From Arcuatula senhousia (lineage: Eukaryota > Mollusca > Bivalvia > Mytilida > Mytilidae): a stretch of 64,000 nt of DNA. The position numbers and the translations under genes were made by a program. This document shows positions 34,779 to 45,050 of the stretch, piece after piece (position 1 is the stretch's first letter; every line of letters begins with the position of its first letter). The notes under the pieces were generated by a model. That model was given only the letters and a program-made list of their open reading frames with translations. It ran no database searches and was not told where the DNA came from. The stretch lies in NCBI GenBank assembly GCA_963971305.1, contig CAXARO010001755.1, forward strand, positions 1-64,000, in the 5' to 3' direction.

Positions 34779-34968
34779 TTAAACCAGAACATTGGAAGGT
34801 CAAAATCCAAAACAGTTGAAAACGAAAAGTACTCAAAACCAAAACGTTCGAACAAGGAAGCCAAATCCAGCACCGAGGATATCGACCATGTGCATTACAA
34901 GGAAAGAAACCTGGTGTTTTCATCAATTTTGAATTTAACAATCGGAAATTTCAGCGACAATATATTAG

Positions 34969-36530
34969 TCTGAGATAATGCAAAATCACATAATTCTGTA
35001 GAAAAAAAACCATTCATTTTCGTATAGGCAATACATGGCAGTCAGTTTTATTGGTTTAGTTAATAGGAAAGTTCAAACCACCGATCTTGCAGGGCTGGTA
35101 ATTAACCGACTGAATAACATGCAGACGAGAAATGTTGCAACAAACATGAACTACTTGCCTTTTTGAAACACTTTCGGTACGATTTGATAGTTTGCGTTGC
35201 TGACTTCAGATTGATTAGATTTTTTGTTGCCTGTTTATTCACACTGTTTTCGTAACATTTGTCTTCTGATTCTGTCTTTCAGTCTGTATAGTATAGTTTT
35301 TGACATTCTAATGCCCATCACTCAGTTCTTAAACTCAAGCATGTCGTAATTTAATACGCGTCCAAAATGTAAACAAACTCGATTTTAAAATATGTTCCGA
35401 ACATAAATATATTTCCAAAATAATAAAATTCAAAAACGACAACTTTGGTATATGATGTACGAAGATTTCAAGAGATCATTTACTCCATCATCAGCGCTCG
35501 TACTCCAAAATATTCGTATAAGTACGAATTATCGTTTATAACACTCGGAATCTGATGACATTCGAAGCAATTTACTTGAGCAAGGAAAGCCTGTGTTGGG
35601 TTTGAACAAATACTTTAAATCAATTTGTATTCTTCTTTTTAGGAACACATTTCACTCTCCTCTAAGGATAACGATGTCTTAATAATGTTTCATTATTGAT
35701 ATTGGCAATTATAGTTTAATATATGTTGTTGTTTTTATTGAATTACTTTTATGGTTCCGACCGGCGAGCAACAGGGACACGCCTTTTAATATATATCAAT
35801 ATTTTGTTTATAATGCCATGTGGGAGAAAAAAACAGCGCGATGAGTTTATCAAAGGAACAACTCAGTTTGCAATATTTTTGGAATCATTGACTACAGTCT
35901 ATCATTGTAAAACCAATAAAAAACAGTCATGACAGTTTAAATAAAATTTCTACGATTTTAGAATCTATTTTATTTCTGTCGTTTCCAAAAAAAAGAAAAA
36001 AAAACGCTAGGGCTAGAATTAGTTACTATTGTCAAGATGATAGAATCCCTAACCCCCTCCCCGCAAAAAATATTCAAAATCTATCAAGGGATTCAAAAAC
36101 ATCATGTTTTGTGAAAAAAGTTGTGTTTTGTATGAGATATTCCTATATTTACGTTGAAAGTCTCGATTTTTTAATATAAATTCAACAAGAGTAACGTCCC
36201 TTTAACCGCCGTTCCAAACGTCACGTGGATTTTGGTGACGTTAACTCGAAATAATAATAGATCCCGACCCCTTTGAGGACCAAAACAAGATGGCGTCTTT
36301 ACTATAGAAATCTCTCGTAGACATGTAAATAAAGTATCCGTGTTCCGACATATATGGGTTTCTATCACTATAACTATGTTGGACCGTCTTGGACGGCCGT
36401 GTTTTAAAAGATGGACATTATTTTTAAGGCATGTTTTGTGAAATATTTACAAAATCTCAAAAACATCGTGATCACAGAGAGGGTGACCCGTAGTATAGGG
36501 GAAATGAACCAATGAGTACAGGGACGTGAA
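34969..36530. other. Unassigned non-coding stretch
   Basis: No credible gene. At 36218-36300 there are TGACGT-type sites (AACGTCACGTGG and GGTGACGTTAAC) and AAGATGGCG, which could belong to a promoter, but no transcript is evident. A partial hammerhead-like core on the minus strand near 35465-35515 lacks stem III. Confidence 0.35.
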
Positions 36531-37842
36531 TTATAAACTCAAAACTGAAATTAGCAAACAAGTACGAACATTTATTTGGCCAAGACGATTGAAATAAAAA
36601 TCAAAAGTAGTTAATCTCAAACTATCCTCTATCAACTGGATTATTTCGAAATATAAAGATAATGCTTGTTCAGTGGTTGAAGGCTCATCACAATTTGGCT
36701 TTAGAGTTTCAACTATGTCGAGGAACTCCTTACAGCAGCCATACAAATTAGGGACTTCGCGGACATACAAATCCTGACACATTTCAATGTCCTGGTCACC
36801 CACCATTGTGCCATAATTCCTACAATTGACAGATTCTGGAAAGAAATACAGAATGTCAGGAATACCACGAGGACTCTCACTTTGTTTGTGCACCTGTGGT
36901 CGATGCTTGTTCCACTCTGATGCAATATTATTTAGTCATTTTCTTAAAAGTCTTGTAAAGCAATATCGTAGACATTCACGATGTAATGGGTCGGACTCGT
37001 CATATCTACCAGAATCTCTCAAGTCATTAAAAATGCCCATAAACCAGTCATTAAATTGTTTTCGTAAAATACTCCAATAAAATTCAATCCGTTGATTATG
37101 ACAACTTTTTCCGAATATGAAACTTTTTTGTCCGCCTCCGTTATCGTTTAGACGAAAGTACGACTGAAGAAAACATACCACTTGATTCTCCGTTCCGTGG
37201 TCGGATCTTATAATTTGTGGTGTAAATTTCAACCTTTTAAGGCAATTAAGGTAGTATGCAGCTATAATATAAGGATTGTTATTTGAAGGTCCGACCTCTA
37301 ACCATAATATGCGTCTGGAAAATCCGTCTATACATCCATGAATTGTGAAACCGAAAGGTTTAAGCTTATCATTCCCGTCTATGTGCCACATATAGTTAGG
37401 ACCGGGGTTACAATACACGCGTCGTAATAATCTGTGTTGTTTTCGCCTTTCTACACTTTCGGGATCTATTACTCTCATTGCTATCATAACATCATCTCTT
37501 TTAACATGTAGTCCATGGCGTAAGCGTAGTCTTTTCCACATTGTCCTATATCCAAGGCACGTGCCAGAATCTTCTTTTTCTTTTAAAATGGCTTTCACAA
37601 CGTCTTCTAAGCTATCGAATCCAGTTCTGCGTTTTAGATGTAGTCGTCTGAGAATCCTTTTTATAGTTCTTACACTTATTAAAATTGCATGTCCAATCGC
37701 AAGTGCATTTGCAATTTCAACATTTGTATATTCTCTATAAAAGTATGCTTTGACTAGATCGTCTTTTGAATAATTATAAGCGTCCAATAGAGGATGTCCA
37801 TCATTAAAAACAGCATATGCACCAGCTATGCTACTATTATAA
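36531..37842 (-). pseudogene. rve-type integrase/transposase-like gene, one in-frame stop
   Basis: On the minus strand an exon appears to start at 37842 after the acceptor CTTTTTTTTCAG and stays open to a TGA at 36936-36938. The same frame then continues to 36531. Counting from 37787: a helix-turn-helix region at ~10-55; then a retroviral-integrase-fold core with D137 in WHIDGNDK, D196 in RSDHGTENQ and E235 in NQRIEFYW, all catalytic acids intact; then an all-alpha tail. Such integrase-core proteins occur as intron-containing genes and transposons (IS3EU/Ginger-like) in many animals. No terminal repeats were found, so whether it is a domesticated gene or a transposon relic is open. The stop sits late (about residue 284), so a shortened protein keeping the whole core is possible. 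Confidence 0.75.
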
Positions 37843-38937
37843 TCTGAAAAAAAAGATTATAGTTAAGTATCGAATATTATTATTTAACGTTCTGCAAGAA
37901 GTTAGAATGAAAACTTCCATAAACGGTCGTAAACAAGGGAATGTGTCAGAAAGACCCTCTGATACCCCGGACCGCTCGCATTTTTGTCACAAAAAGGTCA
38001 ACCTGAAAAGGTAAACCTGAGTCTTCCAGAAAGACAGGCATTAATAAAAGAGCCCATTGTTGGTTGCAATGTTTAGTCCTTCATACAAGGATCTAGTGTA
38101 CAAAATTTCATGAAGATCTGACTTGTAGTTCCCGAGATATTCCAGAAAAACAAAGTGTGACGGACGAACGAATGGACGGACCGAAAAACTATATACCCCG
38201 CAACAAAGTTGGCAGGGTATAAACAAACTTTCATTATTCATAAGTAAATTTGATATTCTTGCTACACATCAAGTTTCATGGTCATCGTTTGATTAGTTTC
38301 AGAGGAGTTGCGATGACAAGCATTTTGTGGCGTACGAACGGACTGGCGGAGCGACCCGACTACTAGACCTGCTTTCAACGTTGGAAACGCAAATCAAAAT
38401 GGAATCATGCTTCACATGGGATAACAGGGTATCGGGAACAGGGAGGCTTGAGGGGACAGGGAACGGAGTCGAAGAGAGGGAGAATATGGCCTGAGGGTCC
38501 GTAAGCGTGAGCAAAAATTGAAAAATACAAGAATACAGGGAGCAGGAGAGAAACAAGAGGTACACGAGAGCCTTAATCGCTCACCTGTAATAAAACAACA
38601 TCACCGTTCAACTGAGAATACATGCTTTCTATATAAATGAAAAATCTTTTGAGTCTTGGCAAAGGTAAAAAGTAGGTATTTATTAAGACCTGATAATGAC
38701 TTTTAAAAAAGATTTTCTATCACCATCTAAATCGGCATAACCAGCTGTTTCCCATGTAAATAAAGCATTGTTAAAATCGGAGCAATGAATAACTTGGAGG
38801 GAAAGTGTCGACCATTTTGAAAATGTGCACTCAAAAAATAATTTCGTCATTGGCATTCAACGGTGCATAATTATGTACTATGAAAAGCAAGACCAAAAAC
38901 AGTAAGCAGCCTTATTAAATATATATTATATCGAAAC
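37843..38937. other. Non-coding stretch with repeat fragments
   Basis: Contains a dispersed fragment at about 38040-38230 with GGACGGACCGAAAAAC and TATACCCCGC, and a decayed end of the GCTCACCTG repeat near 38567-38595. No gene evident. Confidence 0.4.
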
Positions 38938-39270
38938 TTACCTCAGCACCTGAAGTCATCTCAGTCTTGCTCGGCAACGCCAACTGATCCGCTAGCGTGA
39001 TAAATTGTGTACCATGTGGGGGCTACATGGCGGGAAAATTCCCCGGGAAAATTCTCATTTCCGAATTTTGATTTCTGAATTTTGAATTACGAAATTTATA
39101 CACAATCGCCATTTTCTAAATACTTCTGAATTTTGTATTTTGAATTCTGAAATTTGAATTCTGAATTTTGAATATGGCCCTTCTCGGCTTCTGAATTCTG
39201 TATTTTGAATTTTGAAATTTGAATTCTGAATTTTGAATTTTTGAAGGCCCTTCTCGGCTTCCGTAGGTTA
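38938..39270 (-). repeat. Inverted copy of the 27.1-27.4 kb promoter/exon-1 block
   Basis: Reverse complement of 27110-27410: the GAAGCCGAGAAGGGCC units, the AATTC-rich runs, CATGTAGCCCCCAC, an exon-like ATG (ATGACTTCAGG) and the donor GAG|GTAAGT are all present in order. It has acquired an insertion around CAACTGATCCGCTAGC and other changes. The two copies face each other across 11.5 kb. Confidence 0.75.
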
Positions 39271-39647
39271 GTGTTATAAATTAACATTATTACATTCTTG
39301 TAGTGGTATTCAATAAAATTATACCAATATATTTATGTACACTGATAAAACCATTGCAAAAAATCAATCAAAAAATCCCCCATACAATCTAATTCACTTT
39401 AAGTCAAGATTTTGACTATTTACATTGTCATCTCTAACGTTCTCAAGAACATTTTTCATCATTGAAAAAACTCGTCTATTTTAGGTTTATTTTCGCTTAC
39501 AAATTCTACAAAACGAGGATCATCTTCGTTATTGTCAAGATGTTGCGGAATGTTCTTTCTCTACTATCTCCTTTTCCTTTTTGACATCAAGTTGTTTCAT
39601 TTTTTCTTCGGTCCTTTTATAACTTTCGTCGACGAAATAATCCGCTT

Positions 39648-40140
39648 TGAGTACTTTTCATTCAATACTTTTGATTTTTGACCTTCCAATGTTTTGATTC
39701 AAATGCTGCTGACTTGAAATATTGATATGCAGCATAGCAAAATTTATCATTTTTTCCCGTTTTTGGTATTGTATTTTGAAATACCTGGGACGATAACAGC
39801 TGCTGGTGGACCAGAAGTCCCTGGTTGTCAAACTTGCCTGACACGAAGTTTACTCTTAAATTTGTAATATTTATTTTATTTTTGAAATTCCTGATTGTTA
39901 AATTCTAAATTAATGAGAACAACATGTGTCTTTTCTTGTATTGCACATGGTCGATATCATCGGTGCTGGAATTGGCTTTCCTGTTCGAACCTTTTAGGCT
40001 TTGTGTACTTTTCATTCAATACTTTTGGTTTTCGCCCTTCCAATGTTTTGATTCAAATGCTGCTGATGAGTGGATACTTCTTGAAATATCGATATACAAA
40101 ATAACCAAATTTACCGTTTTTTGTTTGGCATTTGTGTTTA
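39648..40140 (+). repeat. Inverted, decayed copy of the 382-bp ribozyme repeat
   Basis: About 1.3 units on the plus strand matching the minus strand of the 33-35 kb array, with landmarks GCTGCTGGTGGACCAGA, TGCACATGGTCGATAT and CCTTCCAATGTTTTGATT. It contains two ribozyme relics: 39703-39735, where stem II is deleted but stem I ATGCTG/CAGCAT still pairs, and 40057-40102, where the core CTGATGA...GAAA is kept but helices I and II are damaged. Confidence 0.75.
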
Positions 40141-40172
40141 GGGTCCTGTAGTAACACAAAACACAACACGGT

Positions 40173-40290
40173 TATGAAGACATAATTGGGATATTAAGGT
40201 GATCATCTCAGTACAACAATCAGCAAACACTAATTAAAACAACTACTTACCATAACGTTCAACATAATTTTGAATTTTTCTAGCAGTGTG
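40173..40290. repeat. Second copy of the 7530-7645 repeat
   Basis: Shares GATATTAAGGTGATCATCTC and AAACACTAATTAAAACAA; followed by a short TG microsatellite. Confidence 0.55.
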
Positions 40291-40476
40291 TGTGTGTGTG
40301 TGTAGAATTAGTTTCAATGAAAAGAAGTGCGTAGTAATCAGAGTCAAACAAAAAAAAAAAAAAACCCTAAAAAATAACCCAATCAACATACAAGCTATAT
40401 GGACATAATTTGGATATTGGCATCAAATGTTAGGTAGATATATGATAAAAATATGACGAACATATGTTTAACATAT

Positions 40477-43400
40477 GGTACGAGTACACAATTATCGCCC
40501 TTGGATTTTCGTTGTCCACGAATATAGTTCTATTAAAAATAGTATCTATGAACAAGTATTGTGTGTGTGTGTTCTATTCACTTTTAGAGGTTGATTTTGG
40601 TCTCAAATTGATGTCACAGTAATGATGAAATTTAATGACATCCTTAAAAATCCAAATTCAATTGGGAAAGGTAGCTCTTTATTGCACAAAAAGGGGGAAG
40701 TTTTGCTTTTCGGAAGCTCTCAGATTTTATCCCCTCTAGGACCCCAGAATTTTCAACTGTCAAAAAAGTTTGATATCTGTGAAAGGAGAATTTGTTGTAT
40801 TATTTGTTTGCAATTGTGGTAATGAGAAAGTGTGTTTAAAATTATTTGGTTTGAGCAGGTGCAATTTTTTTTAAATGAAATTTTCTTTTATTGAACAAAG
40901 AGGGAAAATTAAATGTGGTCTCGTACCTAATGGGTGGCCTACAGCAAGTCTAGAAGTAACACTTTTAACTATAGAATAATGTCAGGATGAGTGATAATGT
41001 CATGCTTTGAACAAGTTATGATAGTCCAAGTTGAAATTTTATTCATTCAGGTCATTTTCTGGTCATTTTAGACCATTATTCGGTGTCTATGGGAATTCCA
41101 ATGCTATTTCTTAACTTAGGAGAATTTGACATAGTTTTCATTTATTATGAAGCTTAGCTTGAAAAATATATCTGTTATGAGACTGTATGAGGTAGGAAAC
41201 TATTAAAAGAAGAAACTGAGATAATTTTAAGAAGTTAACTACTTAGAAAAATGATAAATGTCCAAATTTTGACTTCTAAAGAACATTGCGGCTTAATGTC
41301 ATGTTTACTGGTATGGTCATGTGGGGACTTTTTTTCAATAAAAGCATGAATTCAAGTAAAATAAGTCACCAATTAGAATAAATGCATTAAGAATAAGATT
41401 AGAAACACAGACATATTGCTTAAAAGCTAACATCATCACCCAGAAATGTCATATTGTGTCAAAATCTAAGCTTTTTGGGGAGCAAAATTTCACCATTTTG
41501 CCTGAAATTGGTTATAACGCCTGACCATTTTTCATAATTAACCCTCTGACTAGAGAAGTGGCATATTAAATGTGTTGTCTATTATCCTCTCATGCTAAAA
41601 ACATGCTTGTATTAAAACAAATTGCACAATTCCAGCTTTTTACCCGTACGAGATTTTAAGACGTATGACGCCCGTATATTTGATAAATCCTGGCGTATCA
41701 TTGGCGTATTTTAAAAAAATACGCCCTAAATTTAGACGTACCCGTATTTTTTAAGACAATTTACGCCAGGATTTCTTTCAAGCGTTTTTTAGAAATACGT
41801 CTATTTCTTGGCGTATCCTGGGATACAGGCGTATTTTTCAACTTTTAACATTTTTACGGACGTAATTTTCTTTAGACGTATTTTTTTATAACAAAAGTCA
41901 TCACTGAGCGTGCCCATACATAAATTTCCTGTAACCTTCCATTTTGAATTTGACTTTGGAGCCAAAACAATGTTTGTCTTGTTGGAAGTTAAAAACTGGA
42001 ATTCCAAGAGAAAGAAACATAGCAAAACTTATGAAATATGAAGATTTAATTTGTAAGTACTTGTTATATAACAATATGTGCAAACAATTATAATTTCATG
42101 TTTCAAATAAGATTATATTCTGATTTGATTAGTTTTAAATTTAAAACAAAATCTGAGTATGAAATATAACTGTTTTAATTCCCTTGAATTTGATTTTGTG
42201 AATTTGAATTAGTACTTTTACACACATAATACTGTAATTCATATTCATTAATTTTGAAATATAACATTTATGATTCTATAATCACTGCAATTTTATATGT
42301 CACTTTTAATAACAGTAATAATGTAATGTTCTTCTTGTAATTGTTTCCTAAGTTCTAAATAAGAGCTAAGGATTAAAGTCTATATATTTTAGATCAAAAT
42401 TTGAGATCAGAAAAAAATACACAAAACAATTTTCTTGCTTGTGTTTGTTTATATCATGTAACACATACATTTATTTACTGAACCCTCTCATACATTGTAT
42501 GGATATAAATAAGAATACGCCCGTATTTTTTTGGCGTATTTTGAAAACCTATACGGCCGTATAAAAGCAAATATACGCCCGTATTTTCATAAGCGTATTT
42601 CCTTTAAATATAAAAATACGTCTTAACTCATTTAAATATTTCGTGCAAAAATACGGGCGTCGTACGTCTAAGCTTATGCTTAAGTCAATGGGAATTACGG
42701 ACGTATTTCAAGAATATCCAGGCGTATATACCATTTCATACGCCCTGATAATCGCTTGAAAATACGCCCGGATTTTTTAAGAAATACGCCAAGAAAATTT
42801 CGTACGGGCAAGCCCCAAAAGATAAGATTTTAATGATGAAAAGTCACCATAGCCTTTAATAACCAGAGTCACAGCACTCAAAACCACAAAGTTTGACCTT
42901 AAATATGTATACAAATGGGTGTTTTGAGTCTTAGTTAGTAAGAATATCATCTATTCTACATTTCAATACCATAACTGATTATCTCATTTCACTTCATCAA
43001 ATTCCTCCTGACCATACATGTACCCCCTGAAAAGTCAGAAATTGCATATTTTCCACTCCGCGAACATTGGACGGTCACAAAATCTTTCACCATGCACTTA
43101 TTTCCTTAAAACATGTGTTTTTTATGTTCAGCTAGCATTAAGCTATTGATATTAATCATTGGTTTGGTTAAAATCTATCAGACTTGAAAAAAATTGCTAA
43201 AAAGGCTTCCTGGGTTTCCCTACGGATTAGGCGCATAATAGTTTTAAGACTAAATAGCTTACAAAAGTACTAATATTTTTATTGAAAAGCATCTGACATG
43301 CCTGAAAATTTGTTATTTGACTCAAAATTGACTAGGCATGGTAGATATACACTTTCTTTCTTGTAGTTGAGGGTTTTCCGAGGTTAAAAGGTACGAGTAC

Positions 43401-43848
43401 ACAATTATCGCCCTTGGATTTTCGTTGTCCACGAATATAGTTCTATTAAAAATAGTACCTATGAACAAGTATTGTGTGTGTGTGTTCTATTCACTTTTAG
43501 AGGTTGATTTTGGTCTCAAATTGATGTCACAGTAATGAAGAAATTTAATGACATCCTTAAAAATCCAAATTCAATTGGGAAAGGTAGCTCTTTATTGCAC
43601 AAAAAGGGGGGGGGGGGGGGGTTTGCTTTTCGGAAGCTCTCAGATTTTATCCCCTCTAGGACCCCAGAATTTTCAACTGTCAAAAAAGTTTGATATCTGT
43701 GAAAGGAGAATTTGTTGTATTATTTGTTTGCAATTGTGGTAATGAGAAAGTGTGTTTAAAATTATTTGGTTTGAGCAGGTGCAATTTTTTTAAAATGGAA
43801 ATTTTCTTTTATTGAACAAAGAGGGAAAATTAAATGTGGTCTCGTACC
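40477..43848. mobile_element. 3.4-kb element with ~455-bp terminal direct repeats starting GGTACGAG
   Basis: Near-identical direct repeats (40477-40927 and 43390-43848) enclose 2.46 kb without coding capacity. Each repeat has short inverted ends GGTACGAG/CTCGTACC rather than TG/CA. The whole is flanked by ATAT on both sides (40473-40476 and 43849-43852). The second repeat has an expanded poly-G run near 43606. It may be an LTR-like or other terminal-direct-repeat element. Two independent MITE copies are less likely because neither has its own flanking duplication. Confidence 0.6.
41643..42808. mobile_element. TIR element rich in GGCGTATTT/TACGCC repeats
   Basis: Ends CCCGTACGAGATTTT and its inverted partner AAATTTCGTACGGG. 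The terminal ~260-300 bp on each side are packed with GGCGTATTTT and ACGCCCGTATTT motifs in both orientations; the middle ~600 bp is plain AT-rich DNA. Sub-terminal motif clusters of this kind often serve as transposase-binding arrays. Nested inside 40477-43848. No ORF. Confidence 0.65.
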
Positions 43849-44485
43849 ATATGTTGCAATTTCTCATGTGCATGAAATGCTAATTTAAATAACCGATGGA
43901 AAAGTGGTTGATTTTGCTAAATTATTGGCATTTTATATTTAGAGAATACAGCCTTTGGTGGTGTATATAATATTTTGTAAGAGGGATAAGAATTATTAAA
44001 AGAGGCTCCTCATGCCATAAATTCTAATATTGGATTTAACAAAAGAAAAGTTGAAAGATTTTTGCAACGATGTAGGGGCGTTTGAATGTCTCTAGTAACC
44101 AATAAGTTGATAATGCAAATGTGCTGAAAACTCATTATAATCATATTTCATAATGGGGACAATGATATAGGTGATTTTAAATCACATGAAGCAAGAAATC
44201 TAAGTAAATGCACTTTGGATTTACACTGGCGTTGTATGATCACAAATATTTCCCAGATATAATTGCAGATAACCTTAAAGCAATGAAAAGGCCCTGAAAG
44301 AGACTAAATATTTTCGCAGGAACTGTAACATTGAGCCGACTGACAATATAGTTAGTAGTGCATCTTTCAGACTCTGGAAATGAAGTATTCCTTGACACTT
44401 TGAAGGGACTGCTTAACAATTTTTTCCTTATCTTTATAAATATATGGTTTCTGTAGGGTGTGTATATAGGTTTGGCTCGGCCAGA
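43849..44485. other. Unassigned non-coding stretch
   Basis: AT-rich, nothing recognisable. Confidence 0.45.
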
Positions 44486-44487
44486 TA

Positions 44488-44905
44488 GGGATAAAAGAAT
44501 CAAAGAGGCACCAATGATTCTAGTGTCAAAAGTCCTAACTAGGCAACGACAAAACCGGAAAACACGAACAAGAACAGTTTGAGGAAATCTCAAAACTTTA
44601 AAAAAATCAACACAAAACAAACCGAACAGAAATTAATAACGCGAACTCATGTCGTAACAAGAGTGAACTTCCTGCCTGCTATAGCACACCCGTCGCGCTG
44701 CTTTTTTCCCAATTCGTGTGTGTCAAATACGTAAAGAAAGACAAAACAAAGCTCTATCACAAACCAACATCTGCACTCATCTGCAAGATAGAAACCCAAT
44801 ATTTGGCTACGAGTGCATTGTATACGTATCTACCATAAAATTTCCTGAGTGAAGTTTCCCAAACTTTGTAGCGTAAGTCAAAACCAATTTAAACATGTTT
44901 ATACA
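44488..44905 (-). mobile_element. Penelope-like element 3' fragment, minus
   Basis: On the minus strand: a decayed coding end with ISLQMSADVGL-like residues, then GTGTGCTATAGCAGGCAGGA and a T-rich tail ending GGACTTTTGACA. 5'-truncated. Confidence 0.7.
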
Positions 44906-45050
44906 TTGTAACCTATGCGCGACTGGTCACCCAGGTTAAAGAGGAATTTTAATGTTAGCTGTTTAATTCAATGTAAATAATTTGAAATAATGTAAAGGTA
45001 AAAAACCATTAGCATAGTTTGTTGTGTCTTATGAAAGAAGATTACAATTA

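Larger units (their letters stand above)
33161..34968 (-). repeat. 382-bp tandem array with hammerhead ribozymes on the minus strand
   Basis: About 4.7 near-identical units of 382 bp. The only difference I see alternates between successive units: AATCGGAAA in units 1, 3 and 5 and AATCAGAAA in units 2 and 4, a dimeric higher-order pattern. Each unit carries one hammerhead fold on the minus strand, a palindrome GTCAGACAAGTCTGAC, and the CTGCTGGTGG/CCCCGAGG block shared with the array at 1-786. A ~101-codon open frame repeats in each unit but is a by-product of repeat identity. Confidence 0.9.

Noticed and set aside
33490..34941. Repeated ~101-codon minus-strand open frame in the 382-bp array
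   Set aside because: Identity follows from the tandem repeat itself; it overlaps the ribozyme and is broken in the diverged copy at 39.65-40.14 kb. No domain resemblance.
35465..35515. Possible third hammerhead on the minus strand (CTGATGA ... GAAA)
   Set aside because: Core boxes and a weak stem II exist, but no stem III or cleavage triplet can be placed and stem I pairing runs into the core.
36200..36330. CRE/YY1-type promoter for an unknown gene
   Set aside because: Motifs are suggestive, but no first exon, donor site or downstream gene could be linked to them.
40622..43742. Two similar 64-66 codon frames ending in the same peptide
   Set aside because: They lie in the terminal direct repeats of the element at 40477-43848; one is altered by a poly-G expansion, so no constraint is visible.
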